DNA of 64,000 nucleotides from Cochliopodium minus (GCA_024220525.1 JAMYWO010000225.1:1-64000); one strand, 5' to 3'. Shown: positions 1-12,037, numbered from the stretch's first letter. Program-made: numbers and translations. The notes: a model not told the origin generated them from the sequence alone.

Positions 1-2009
1 TTTTTTATTTCAAATTTTTTATTTCAAATTTTTTATTTTTTATTTCAAATTTTTTATTTCAAATTTTTTATTTCAAATTTTTATTTTTATTTCAAATTTT
101 TTATTTTTTATTTCAAATTTTTATTTTATATTTTTTATTTTTTTATTTTCGTTTATTTAAAGGAATTAGAAGTTACACAAGAAGAGTTAAAAAGCAAAAT
201 ACAAGAAATTGAAGAAAAAAACCAGGATCTTCTTTTGGAAGGAGAAAGCAAAGAACAAGAAATCAGCATGTTAAACTTTGAACTTGAAACCACGAAAAAC
301 AAGCTAGAAAAAAACAAAGAAGGCGGAAATGAATTCCAAAACAAGATCTCAGATTCAGAGAAAAAAATTCTTGAAGCGGAGAAAAAAATTTCCGACTTGA
401 ATGAAAAACTCCGACTTGTCAAACAAAAGAAAAGTTTAAAGAAAAAAGTTATTGAGGAAAAGGATTTGGCTCTTAAGAGGTTTGAACATCAGAATGATCA
501 GCTTCAGGAGAGTTTGAAGAGTTTGGAGGAGTTGAATAATAAGGTTAAGAAACTTTCTGGTGAGAATGAGGAGTTGAGGGCTTCTGTTCAGATTTATGAG
601 TCTGAGAAAGTAAAGTTGGTTGATCAAGTTGATCTTTTTAAACAAGAAAACTTTAATTTAGGTTGGTTATTTCCTTTTTTTTTTGTTATTATTATTATTA
701 TTTTTTTTTTTATTTTGAAATATTTATTCTTATTTTTAAATTTTTCTTTTCAGTTTAATTTTTGTTTATTTTTCATATTTCTTAATTTTTTTTCATCTTA
801 TTTTCAGTTATGTTCAAATTTATTTTAAAATATTATTTATTTTATTTTGGTTTTTTCACATTATTTTAAAATCTTTCATTATTTTTATTATTTATAACAA
901 ATTTTTATTTTTTTTTTTCCTATTTTTTATTTTTTTTAAGAAAACGAAAAGTTGCAGTTGGAAGTGGAGATAGAAGAATTGGAAAAGGAGATGGAAAAGG
1001 TTGAAGAGTTGGAAAAACAGATTGAAATGTTGGTGAGTGTGGGAGACCCTACCGAACTCGTCAACACTATCGAAAAGCAAAAAAAGCAAATCGAAGAACT
1101 CAAAAACGACAAGTATTTGGCCGTTGTTAGTTTGGAGAAACTTGAACTTCAAGTTAAAAATCAAAAAAACAATCCTAACCAAATAGACAATTGTAACAAA
1201 TTTATTTTATTTTACTTTATTTTAATTAATTTTATTTTATTTTCTTATTTTATAATTTTATTTTATTTTATTTTCTTTTTATTTCTTTTTTTTTTTTTAT
1301 TTTATTTTATTTTATTTTTTATATTTTATTATTTTATTTTATTTTCTTTTCTTTTTATTTTACTTTCATTTAATATTTTATTCATTTTCTTTCTATTTCT
1401 TTTTATTTGTTTTTATAAATAGCTAATAAGGATGAAAAATCTTTGCAAAATGAAGTGAAAAATTTGAAAAATCAGTTGTCTAGTAGCACTCAAAAAGAGA
1501 AAGAACTTTCTTTCCAGCTCAACAATTTGCAAAAAATATCAGATCAACAAGAAATTTCACTCAAGAAAATAACAGAGAACGAGAAGAAAGTAAATGAAAA
1601 ATTGGAACAAAAAGAAAAGCTTCTCAAAAACTTGACAGAAGAAAATTTAAAACTAAAAAATAATTCAACTAATAACTATGTTAATAAAAATAATCCTAAT
1701 GTTAGTGTAAATACAAATAATGTAGAGTTTGAAAAGGAAAAGAAAAGGAGGGAGGAAATCGAGAAAAAATATGAGAAAGTATTGGATGATGTGAAGGATT
1801 TGAGGCGAGATGAAGAGAGCAGTAAGAGGGAGATTAACAATTTGAGAGAAGAGAACAAGAAACTTTTGAATGATTTCAATGATCTCAAAAAGAAATCCAC
1901 CAATCTTGTAAGACAAAGCAAGATGATCTCCAGGGAAAGCAAAATATCAATAAATCTGAGTGACTTCAATTTTGAAGAATTAGATGAGCTTGATGATTTG
2001 GATATTTGA
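1..2009 (+). CDS. Coiled-coil protein, 3' part (start lies before the window)
   Basis: Three exons fit in one frame: 163-661, 941-1192 and 1423-2009, with T-rich GT-AG introns (the first, 1-162, is cut by the window edge). They give 445 residues rich in Glu, Lys, Leu, Asn and Gln with heptad-like spacing almost throughout, for example EEIEKKYEKVLDDVKDL, ending in an acidic tail ELDDLDI before TGA. I see no globular domain or membrane segment. The family cannot be named; long coiled coils of this kind serve as cytoskeletal, tethering or scaffold proteins, which is only inference here. The exon phases (1, then 1) agree at both junctions. Confidence 0.8.
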
Positions 2010-2077
2010 GTTATTTTTTTCAAAAAAATAAAAATTTTTTTTTTGTTGTTTTTTTTTTTTTGTTTTTTTAAAAAATT

Positions 2078-3680
2078 TTATTTGTCTTTGTTGGGTGGAG
2101 TACAAGTAGTTTTATGAACAGACCAGTGAGATTTTTGACAAGTGGCACTACAATAATAAATGCTCTTACAACGAGCACATTTTTTAAGTCCATCACCCTG
2201 TTGTTTGTAGCAATTTCCGCAAACTTTCGAAGTGAAAGAAGAAAAAATCTTTCTGAATTCTTCGTTTTCGTAGTGTTTTTTCAAGAAGAGATCGTAAGGA
2301 GAGTCTTCTTTGTATTTGACAAATGGATCCGCTTTGTTTTCGAGTAAAAAAGTAACAACTTCGATTTCAGGATCATTAGATTTCATAGAAGCATAAAGTG
2401 GAGATCCTTTTAATAAAAATTTAAATTTAAAGTTTATTTTAATTTTATTTTTAAATTTTACCAAGAATAGAAACTTGATTAACATCCAATTTCAAATCAT
2501 TAATTAAATATTTCAAAATATCTAACGTCTCTTTTTTTTCACTATTTGTTTCGAACTTTCTCGAGAGAGTAAAACAATTTAGGTAAGAAAATCCTTCGTT
2601 AAAAAAAATTTATTTTTTTTTTATTGTTTTTTATTTTTTTTTTCTTGTTTTTTATTTTGTTGTTGTTTTTTTTTTTTTACCCTTTTTAGATTTAAGATTG
2701 GTATCAATTTTTTTTTCAACAAAAAATTTGATAAGATCTAAGTTTGGATTATTTTGGCAAAGATGGTGAAGGGAATTGTATCCTGCTTTATCCACAAACT
2801 CAATATTTCCCTTTGAATCAACCTAAATAAAAGAAATTAATAATCAATAAAAAATAAAAAATAAAAAAAATAAAAAAATTTGAAATAAAAAATAAAATGT
2901 CAAAAATGAAAAATGAAAATTTGAAATAAAAAATTTGAAATAAAAATTTGAAATAAAAAATTTAAAAAATTTGAAATAAAAAACAAAAAATAAAAAATAA
3001 AAAATAAAAAATAAAAATACAAATAAATTTACAAATAAATTTTAAAAAAAAAATAAAAATAAAATAAAAAAATAAAAAACAAAAAATAAAAAACAAAAAA
3101 CAAAAAACAAAATGTCAAAATTGAAAAATGATTAAAAATAAAATTTAATTAAAAATAAAAAAAAATAAATAAATAATTTTTTCCAACCAAAAATTTGGAA
3201 TAAAATATTTGAAATAAAAAAAATCAAAAAATGAAAATAAAAAATGAATTATAAAAACAAAAAATTTGAAATAAAAAATTTGAAATAAAAAATTTAAAAA
3301 ATAAAAAATAAAATTAAAAATAAAAATAAAAAAATAAAAATAAAAAAAAATAAAATAAAATGTTAAAATAAATAATTTTTTCCAACCAAAAATTTTATGA
3401 TGTGAGAATTGTCATTACAAGGACTCTGACAAAAAAGTTGCAAAGAAGAAAACCCATCAGAAGTGTTTACAGCATTGACATCCAGCTTATAACTCAACAA
3501 ACATTTGACGACATCCAAACTCATTTGGAAATTGTAAGAGTAACTGTCAAGCCAGCTATTTCCCATCCCGCTCTTTATTTTTGGGTCTGCTTTGCATTTT
3601 TCCACCATAAATTTTATTATCTCCACTTTTGGTTTTCCCAACGAGAAATATAAATTCTTTAAAAATAAATAATCATTCAT
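2078..3680 (-). CDS. Ankyrin-repeat protein with C-terminal MYND zinc finger
   Basis: Four exons on the minus strand (3680-3387, 2822-2681, 2593-2462, 2406-2078) sum to 298 residues with matching phases. The first ~240 residues are ankyrin-like repeats (HIIKFL-VDSKGNIEFV, NPNLDLIKFFVEKKIDTN, EIEVVTFLLENKADP). The last ~40 residues are a MYND finger: CGNCYKQQ, then CARCKSIYYC, CQKSHW and HKTTC, giving the Cys/His pairs of the family. MYND fingers bind proline-rich peptides, so an adaptor role in the nucleus or cytosol is likely but not shown. The ATG at 3680 is the first in frame after the neighbour's stop; an upstream exon cannot be excluded because the sequence just after this ATG also resembles an intron 3' end. 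Confidence 0.75.
2860..3362. repeat. A-rich intronic low-complexity tract with AATTTGAAATAAAAA units
   Basis: This tract fills most of the large intron (2823-3386) of the ankyrin-MYND gene. It is made of AAAATAAAAAT runs interspersed with a recurring AATTTGAAATAAAA word, the same word (or its complement) found in many other introns of the window. A ~28-bp piece matching the exon/intron border at ~3369-3397 is repeated inside it near 3168-3196. Confidence 0.7.
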
Positions 3681-3965
3681 TTTTTTAATTTTAATTCTTA
3701 ATAATCTTTTTTAATTTTATTTTTTTATTCTGATCAACTTTTTCGATTTTTTTTTAATAATTTTCTTTTTTTCAATAATTTTTTTTTTAAAGATTTATTT
3801 AACAAGTTTTTATTTGTTCTTACCTACAATATTTTTTTAATATAAAATTTAATTCATTTTAAATTTATTCTTTAACTTTTTTTTCAGTTTACAATTTTTT
3901 TAAATTTTATTTTGAAATTTTTTTTAAATTATTTCTTTTAAACATTCAATTTAATTTTAATTCAT

Positions 3966-4502
3966 TTAATATTTTTTTTTCTTCTTTGGTTTTACCATAG
4001 GAGTATTGAGTAGATTCTCCATGTTTTCTCTTTTGTTAGGATCTTCTTTTTCTTCATCTATCAATTTCTTCAATTCATCTATTTTTGGATTATCTAACAA
4101 TTCTTCTGCCTATATTTAAAATATCAATGAAATTTCTCTGAAAAAAATAAAATTAAATTTTTTTTTTTACCAATTTTGAATATTTGGGCTGAATGTCAGT
4201 GAAGATGAATATTTTGTCAGTTTAATGTTTAAAAATTTTAATTATTTTGGGATATCATATGATATTGAATGAATGATCGTTGATATAAAATTTTTTTGTA
4301 ATATAATTTATTATGAAAGAGTTTAGATTCATATTCTCCATCATAGTCTTCTAATATTATTGGTTTAATGAGAATAGTATTATATAAAAAATTTATGGGA
4401 ATATATTTTTACAGCGCTATCCATTTTGAATGGAAATCCTTTAAGATTATTTAAATTATTCGTCAATTGTTTCATAATAAGGTTGGGATCAATCTCCTGC
4501 AT
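3966..4502 (-). CDS. Small hypothetical protein, 83 aa, with an 18-nt exon
   Basis: Three exons (4502-4413, 4188-4171, 4109-3966) join in phase 0 at both junctions and give 83 residues beginning MQEIDPNLIMKQLTNNL and ending in a Lys-rich tail KPKKKKY before TAA. The middle exon codes for only PKYSKL. The protein is charged, mostly helical by composition, with repeated Asn/Asp/Lys and a DPNKRENMENLLNTP segment. No family is recognised. The 3' end lies 286 bp from the ankyrin-MYND start, on the same strand. Confidence 0.55.
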
Positions 4503-4692
4503 TTTTTTTTTTTATTTTTCTTTTGGAAATAATAAAAGGATTAATCCCTTTTAACAATGATTCAACACAGAACAAAAGGAAAGGAGAAGGAATTAGATTT
4601 CAAAAATCATTTAATTTTTATTTTTTTATTTTTTTATTTTTTTTTATTTAAAAATTAATTTAAATCAAAAAAGTCATATAAGATAACTAATT

Positions 4693-6490
4693 TCAATTTC
4701 TGAGCATCAAATGATCATAACAGTAATCTCTTCCTTCAAAAATCTTCCCCTTGCAAGGCTCGCCAAACCTATTCAAAGACAAACAACCATGATGGTCTTT
4801 TCTAACGAATAACTGACGAAGAGAAGAAAGATTAGTTTTGTCTTTGAAAACTATTTAAATTATAAAAAAAATAAAAATAAAAAAAAAAAAATTTGAAAAT
4901 AAAAATAAAGAGCGGAGGAGAAATTAATTTTTTTGTTACCATTTAATTGAGGGTCTTGGGGCAACTTTCTTGGTTAGAATTCTTTCCTCTTTTTTTTTTT
5001 TAAAATTTTTTTATTTATTTTTTTTATTTTTAATTTTTATTTTTATTTTACCTTTAGGCAAGAATTTTTTATTCTCTCTCAAACCTTCCATGTCATCAAA
5101 ATCATAACTCTCCAAAATCTTTTACAGGATAGTTATCTCGTGAATCTTTTAATAAAAATAAAATAAAAAATTTTAAATAAAAATAAAAAAATTTCAAAAA
5201 AAAATTTTTTAAATAATAAAATGAATAATATTTTTTTATTTTTCACCTCCTTCTAACAAAGGCCCTGCAAACACTCTTTTTCTTTCTTCTTGTTCTTCAT
5301 GAACCTACCAGGATCTCTACTCAACAAAATTCGTCAAAATCGTTCATTTTCTGTAATCTTGATAAAAATAAAAATAAAAGTAAAAAAATAAAAATAAAAA
5401 AATAAAAATAAAAAATAAAAAAAAAAAAAATAAAAAAATAAAAATAAAAATAAAAAAATAAAAATAAAAATAAAAATAAAAATAAAATAAAAAAATAAAA
5501 ATAATTTATTGAAACAGTTTTACGTTCTCCCATGATTTTTTTTTCTTCTTCTTTTCTACCTCCCTATTTTCTTCTTCCAACATGTAAAATATAAAACTCT
5601 CAAAATCAGATTTCTGGCAGACCATCTCAAGCTTGGCGAGCTCCTCTTTCACGTCATGCATCCCTTCTCCCTTCTTGTTGCATTCGTGGAACGCCCTCCT
5701 GAAATCAACGTAGTTCCCATTGGTCATTTCGTTGAGTTTTTTTTTGATGTTCTCGAATCTTTTGTGAATCTGCTCATCTCCAACCACATCGTAATAATTT
5801 TTCTTCAAAAAAAAATTCTTTAACTCAAATTTCTCGTATTCATTTGTTTGATCCGAAGAATCATCGTTGAGATCATCACCATCTTTATCATTTTCATCTT
5901 CGGATGTTCCATACACTCCCAATGTCTCGAAATATAGATGTTCCACCATCTGCATCATCTCTATGTTCTTCTTTGATCTTTGCTTCATCTTTCCAAACAT
6001 CTTCTTCAGCTCCATATCGTTCATATAACCAAAATCTTCTTTTCCTCTTTTGAATAGTTAAATAAAATGAGCATCATAATTTTTAAAATAAAATCTTTTT
6101 TTTTGACCTGTATTGTTGACAGAAATCTTCCTCATCGAAACAATTATCCCTATAAAAATTCTCTTCTGAATTTTTATCGAATCCCAAGTTTATTTTCATC
6201 ACTTTGAAAAAAATAAATTTTTTAAAATTTTTTAAAATTCCGTTAAATTTATTTATACCTCTTAATTTTTCTTCATTTATGCTTATATGTTTTTTATTGC
6301 ATCTTCTTTGACATTTTTTTTCTAGATTTAGCTGGCAAACATGGTGGATTAAGTGACAATTGTTTTTAAATTTGCAATTATTTTGATTTTTGCAAGATAT
6401 GAAATGAACTTTATTGCATCCACTCAATTCACATTTGAAAGAAGTGATACTATTATCGCAAATTTTAGGAAAAATTGAAGGATCTATCAT
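4693..6490 (-). CDS. Zinc-binding protein with C-terminal C3Hc3H-like finger; reading frame broken in several places
   Basis: The first exons are clean: 6490-6259, 6201-6108 and 6046-5524 join with correct phases. The N-terminus is Cys/His-rich (FKCELSGCNKVH, then a series of Cys and HLIHH) and looks like a cluster of CCCH-type fingers. A charged middle follows. The last exon codes for GCLSLNRFGEPCKGK and EGRDYCYDHL, with spacing C-x9-C-x10-C-x2-H, resembling the zf-C3Hc3H module of KANSL2/INO80D-type chromatin proteins (inference). Between ~5352 and ~4850 clear coding (LLSRDPGR, RKRVFAGPLLEGD, NYPVKDFGE, DFDDMEGLRENKKFLPK) continues but changes frame near 5330, 5300, 5112 and at the last junction. 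Either the gene is a recent pseudogene, the assembly has indels, or the splicing is unusual. Confidence 0.5.
5360..5505. repeat. AAAAATAAAAATAAA low-complexity tract
   Basis: Simple A-rich tract of (A4-6)T units inside the zinc-protein gene, behaving as an intron body on the minus strand (T-rich when read in the sense of the opposite strand). No coding signal in either direction beyond homopolymer Phe/Lys frames. Confidence 0.8.
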
Positions 6491-6702
6491 TTTTTTTTTT
6501 ATTATTTATTTTAATTTTGGCGCAAATATTTTTATTGGATAAAATTTTTATTAAAGCGATGAATAAGAAAGATAGAATCTCCATCAAAATTGATTCAAAT
6601 TATTCATTTTTGGATTCCAAAAAATTTGAAGGATTTTTAATTTGCAAAATCCTGGAAAAAATAAAAAAATTTGCTTCGAATTAGTTGTCTAATTTGATTA
6701 TA

Positions 6703-9700
6703 ATGAATTCTCAAATGAAAGATGAAGATTTTAAATTGATGAGCAAATGTATTGGAAAGGATTATAGATGTGTTATTGAAGCATCAAGAGAAGAATTGCT
6801 TGATCATCAACAAAATTGTGAAAAGGCAAAATTATATTTGAAGGAAGAAGAAATAAAACTTCTAAAGAACAAAATCACAAATCTTGAACAACAGATTATC
6901 AATATCAATCAAAAAAATGAACTGATTATGAGAAATCTGAGCATGGAAGATAATCATCAACATTTAAACATGGAGGATATGATCATTCATAATCATATCT
7001 ACAAGAATATGACAAATAGAAATAAAGGAGATCACACGAATGATGATTCAGTAAAAAATGATAAATCAAATAAGAAGAGAGATCATTCATATATTGAAGA
7101 AGATAAGATAGATTCAAAAGATTTCAAAAAAGTTAAGGTATTTCTGCTATCTTTTTAACAAAAAAAAAAAATATATCTCAAAGCTTAATTTTAATTTTTA
7201 TATTTCTTTAAAAGGAAGACAAAACGGAGGATTCTATGAGAATCATAAGCAATTTTAATTACGGAAACCTGAACAGAGACATATGTGTTATCATATGCCT
7301 TTACTTGGACGTTCAGTCAATAGGGAGGATGTCTCTTGTCAATAAACATTGGAATGAAAAATTGCAAAACCCAAAAGTAAACAATTAGTTTTATTTTTAA
7401 TATTTATTTTATTTAATTTTTAAAATTTATTTTAATATTAGTTTTATTTTTAATATTTATTTTATTTATTTTATTTCTTAAATTTTGATATTTTCATTTT
7501 ATTTTTTTTAATATTTTTTTTATTCATTTTATTTTATTTTTTAATTATTTATTTGAAATATTTTTTTTTTGAATTTTAAAGATATGGGAGAATTTAATCA
7601 GAAGGAAAAATTATTATGATGAAAACAAAAGTAAAATATCTTCAAAAGAGTTTGTTAAAATAGGTAAACAATTTTTTTCTTTTTCTTCTTTTTTTTTCTT
7701 TTTTTAAAAAAATTTTATTCGTTCAACAGATTATTGGGGAAAGAAAATAATTAAAAACTTAGGTGTAGAAACGAGGAAAAAAGGGAATACCATAATAACA
7801 AATCTCATCAACAAAAATCTTTATATAATCGGTAAATAAATTGTTTTTTGTTTTTTTATTTTTTACTTTTTTACTTTTTATTTATTTTATTATTTTTTTA
7901 TTATTTATTTTATTTTTTACTTTTTATTTTTATTTTTTTATTTTTTACTTTTTATTTTTGATCAGAAAATTCAGACAAAGTCATTTTGAACAAGGCAATA
8001 GAGAAAAACTATTCACTGGAATCAATAAAATATCTGGTAGAACACAGAGCAACAATGCACCTCCTAGACGACAAGGGAAGGTCGCCACTCCACAAAGAAA
8101 TCCAAAAACAACATCCCAACACCGAAACAATAAAGTACCTCATCCTGAAAAAGTCCAACATGAACATAAAAGACAAAGAATCGATGAGCCCCTTCTTCCT
8201 CGCATTCACCAACAAGAAAATGCCTCTGGAGACCATAAAGTTCATGGCGGAAAATAAAGCGGGGTTCAATTTCAAGGAGGATTGTTGTTTGGCTTTCAGC
8301 AAGTCTATCAAGAACCACCGAGTCGACCTGGTAGATTACCTCATCGAGAACAAGTGCAACGTCGATTCAAAGTCGAAGATGGGCTTCACTCCGGTCTTCT
8401 TCGTGTGTTCCAACGAGATCTCTTTCGAGAACAAGTTTGCAGTTGTCAAGTTGCTGGTGAACAACAAGGCTTCGCTCAATCACGTCAACAAGGATCAGCA
8501 GCCTCTCCTCAATGCTTGCAAGTTCCAGAAAATTTCCGTGTATGAAACTCACCAGATCATCAAGTATCTGATCGACAAGAAATCTGACATCAACTATTGC
8601 AACAAAGCTAACGAAACTCCTCTTTACATTTACTGCAAAACTCATTACGCGAGCTTGGATGTCATCAAATATTTCATCGAGAACAAGCTGGACATCAATG
8701 TTGGCAAGAACAACTGTCTTCCTCAGGTGTTTTGCACCAAGAAAGTGGTGGACAAGCACATCCTCGAGTTTCTCCTCAATTCTGGCTTTCATCTCACAAA
8801 TTCCTCCTCGAAAAACTTTTACAAGCACAAAAACTCTCCTCTTCACATTGCTTGCAACAATCTCAACATTGATTTCGAAACGATCAAGCTTTTGGTTGAA
8901 AGCAAGTCGGAAGTGAACTACAAAAACGACAAAAACAAAATTCCGCTCCAAAATCTTTGTGACAACCAACATTTCTCCTTGAATGTCATCCAGTATCTCA
9001 TCGAGAAAGATTCTGACATCAATTTGATGGACCTCAAGGGAAACAACTCCTTTCATTTTCTTTGCAACAACAAAAATGTCAAAATGGAAATGATCGAATA
9101 TCTACTCCTCAAAAAGGGGGACATACATTTGCCCAACAAGTTTGGTTCTTCTCCTCTGACTTTTGCTTTTCGTAACATGCATTTAAACGAAGAAAATTTC
9201 AAGTTTCTCTTGTCTTTTTTGGACGATGAGCAAAATCCCTCCTCCTTCCTTTCCAAGTGCTGCATGAACAAATCTTCTACTTTGGATGTCGTTCGACATT
9301 TTTTGAGTTTTGGAGAAGCTATCAGTCAAGAGGAGCTTGATGTTTCTTTGGTCAGTTCCATCAATTTTGGTCTGAAGAAGGAAATTGTTGAGTGTCTCGT
9401 TCAGAATAAAGCAGATGTAAATAAAACTGAAAAGTTTAACACTACTCCATTGCATTTGGCTTGTAAAAATGAGAATGTTGACAAAGAAATTATCAGGTTT
9501 TTGGTTCAACAAAAGTCTTTTTTGAATGTCAAAAACTCTTTGAAGTTTTCTCCTCTTTCTTTAGCTTGTTCTAACAACAACATGGACATCCAGACCATTA
9601 AGTTCTTGATTGAAAGTAAATGTGAGATTGGTAAAAATATCATTCTTTGTAACCCTTTGAAAGAACAAGTTTATTTGGTTTATGGTCAAGATGAAAGTCA

Positions 9701-9737
9701 ATTTTTGAATCATTCAATAATTATAAAAAATAATTAA
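6703..9737 (+). CDS. F-box protein with long ankyrin-repeat array
   Basis: Five exons (6703-7137, 7215-7376, 7582-7663, 7730-7831, 7966-9737) sum to 850 residues. The N-terminus has a Cys-x5-Cys...His-x3-Cys pattern (KCIGKDYRC, DHQQNC) like a small TRAF-type finger, followed by a short coiled coil. Exons 2-3 encode an F-box-like segment (LNRDICVIICLYL, SLVNKHWNEKL, IWENLI). The large last exon encodes about 14-16 ankyrin repeats (ETIKYLILKKSNMNIKDK, EIIRFLVQQKSFLNVKN). The expected role, from F-box biology, is substrate choice for an SCF-type ubiquitin ligase, with the ankyrins binding the target. The start is the ATG at 6703; an upstream TTG frame is open but no earlier ATG is needed. The gene diverges from the zinc-protein gene. 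Confidence 0.8.
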
Positions 9738-9932
9738 ACTTTGATTGAATCAAATATTTTTATTTTGTAATTTAATCCATCATTACAAAGCCCACTTGAT
9801 GAAAGAAAAATCCTTTTCATTTTGTTCTAAAATTCAAATGTTCCAAAAAAAAAAAATTTTCGATTTGATGTTTTAAAAAACTTCAAATTTTGAATTTATT
9901 TGAAAAATTTGATGTTTCCCTCAAAAGAAATG

Positions 9933-11235
9933 TTAATTGGATAAAGAGGCGAAGAGTAAACACACTTTATTTGATTTTCGTTTATCTGGTTGTAAGTCAG
10001 TCCGTTTCTCTTCTACTAAACCAGAGTTGAGTAGTTCAAAATCCCTTATCTCCACAAAATCTCCTTTCTCAAACAATGAAGAAATTTTTCTCCTAATCAA
10101 AAAAAAAATAAAAAAAAATTTTAAAATTATAAAATAAAATATGAAATAAATTAAATTTTTTTTTACTTTTCCTTTTTCTATTTTTCTCTTGAAACTTTCT
10201 TTCTTTCGTTTCTTTTCTTTTTATAGTGATACTATCTTTGTTGGAAACGATGTAAAACTCCTCTTCCTTGTTCTTTTTTATTTCTTTAAAGTATTCAAAT
10301 GACAAAAATATGGTATCTTTATTATTTTCTCTCATAATTTTCTATCCTAATTGTCCCTCAAAATTTTCTCCGAAGCAAAAAAGTTCATTTTTATCTTGAA
10401 AAAATATTTTTTGAAATAAATTCATTTTTTTACTGAACTTTTTTTATTAAATTAATCTGTTATATTTTATGAACATTGTTTTACCATTCACAAGAACAGA
10501 GTAGTTGTATCCACAACAAACTAAATCGATTTTTCCCAAAGAAGAAAGTTGGCGAGGCTCGAAAATACATTTGGTTTTATGACCAACCCCACATTGACCA
10601 TAATTATTGAATCCCAATGACCAAATTTGTCCAATTTCTTTTATGAAAAAGAATTTGATTTAAAAAAAGAACTTTAAAAAAAAATTGATAAATACTGCTT
10701 AGGAATAAAGCATGATCATATCCACAAGAAAAAGAAACTATATCCTTCTTATCAATTCCTTTTATTATTATTTCTTCCATATTTAAATCATTCTCGCTTG
10801 TAAGATGCAATTTCTCTTTCTTCATTAGAACGAGAAAGAAATTGTTGGATGCAGATATCCTTTGTACATTTCTCTTTATGAAAATGAATTCGGTGTATTT
10901 ATCTTTATTCTCATTTGTTAATTGCCCATATTTGTTGGATCCTAAATTATATCTCCATAATTTAAAAGGGGAAACGATAAAAATTCAATAGCCACATCCA
11001 TACAAATCTCCATTCTCTGATTAATAAATATTGATGTCAAAATTAAATTATACAGTGGTATGATTGATTTTTATACTTTCTAGAATGTAAGAATTTTCGA
11101 ATGAAGTTGCCATATACTTTATATCCTTGAATTCATGTTTTATATCTGAATATTTCTATTGATGAGATCTCCTAATCCTAATTGCCCTGATGAATTCAAT
11201 CCGAATGAAAATAGCTTGTTTTCATCTGATTTATG
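9933..11235 (-). pseudogene. Decayed RCC1-repeat gene
   Basis: Read on the minus strand, several RCC1 repeats are plain: KLFSFGLNSSGQLGLGD near 11.2 kb, NLGSNKYGQLTNENKDK near 10.9 kb, IVSFSCGYDHALFLS, QIWSLGFNNYGQCGVGHK near 10.57 kb, and NELFCFGENFEGQLG near 10.36 kb. Two in-frame stops (after GDLYGCGY at ~11.0 kb and after the last GQLG at ~10.34 kb) and at least one frame change near 11.15 kb interrupt the series. A downstream stretch with a separate ATG (10335) continues in the same frame and runs to a stop at 9933. RCC1 repeats form a seven-bladed propeller; this copy cannot make one intact. The low intron density and breaks suggest an old copy of the RCC1 family seen again at 40 kb. 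Confidence 0.55.
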
Positions 11236-11468
11236 AATAAAAAAGGAAAATTTAATAAATATTGTAAAAGAATACTATTGATTAACAAATTGTGATGAGA
11301 AAAGCAATTTTAGCTCATTTCATTTTTTTTTTTTATCAAAAAATAAAAATCTTTTTATTTTTTTGTATCTCAAATTCACTATTTTTTTTTTTGAATTTGA
11401 AACTATTCTGCATTTGTTTAGATCTGTCAGATGTACAAAAGCAAAATAAGTGATTAAGTCCCACATTT
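11236..11468. other. Gene-free spacer
   Basis: AT-rich sequence with homopolymer T/A runs and no open frame or repeat that I can support on either strand. Confidence 0.5.
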
Positions 11469-11747
11469 TTAATTTATTAAATTGAGAGAAACATTATCAG
11501 GATCATACAAGACGCCTATCAATCCTACAATTGATAGAACCATAGTTTTTGCTGTCTCATTTATGAGTCTACCTAACCACTGTTAGACAAAATTTATGTT
11601 TCCGGTTTGGCCATTACATCCTATGTATAAACCGATCAAACAACAACATTCCGAATTTATTTGATCATAAAACGAGCAACAAAATTGAAAAATTTGGAAC
11701 CACAAATTAAAGCTTGAAAATAAAGATTTTGAAAAATGAGATTTCAT
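11469..11747 (-). pseudogene. Possible small membrane-protein relic
   Basis: From an ATG at 11747 one minus-strand frame reads MKSHFSKSLFSSFNLWFQIF and on through CCCLIGLYIGCNGQTGN, reaches TAA at 11583, then stays open in the same frame for 37 more codons (WLGRLINETAKTMVLSIVGL, VLYDPDNVSLNLIN) to a stop at 11469. The composition after the stop is protein-like and hydrophobic, as in a transmembrane helix. It may be a decayed gene or two small exons with a junction I cannot place. No family recognised. Confidence 0.25.
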
Positions 11748-12037
11748 TTTTTTTTAATTTAGATAATAAATTTTTTCAAAAAATGATTATGCGATATTGA
11801 TCTCTTTAATGATCTTCTTTAATCTCTTCTTCAATAAAGTAATTTTTTTTATTATTGAATGAAATAATGTTTATATGAAAGTGAGTATATTAGAAAAAAA
11901 AGAGTAATTTACAAATAAATAGTTTAATAATCATTCATCCAGTTTTTTAAATTCTTATCAACAGGTAAACCGATTGATTATATTTGTTTTCTTATACAAT
12001 ATGAATAATCACTTTCAAAATTTTTTTCTCCGGCTTA

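Noticed and set aside
235-828. Extension of the first coiled-coil exon into a hydrophobic C-terminal segment
   Set aside because: The hydrophobic part is the T-rich intron; a GT donor at 662 and an AG acceptor at 940 restore the coiled coil in phase.
8367-9056. A 229-codon open frame on the minus strand opposite the ankyrin array
   Set aside because: It is the mirror of regular ankyrin coding; residue composition is a shadow, and splice-phase evidence supports the plus strand.
9933-11235. Stop-codon reassignment as the reason for in-frame TGA/TAG
   Set aside because: TGA and TAA close many intact, family-length genes here (translin, E1, GSTs, elongases), and this locus also has a frame change, so decay is simpler.
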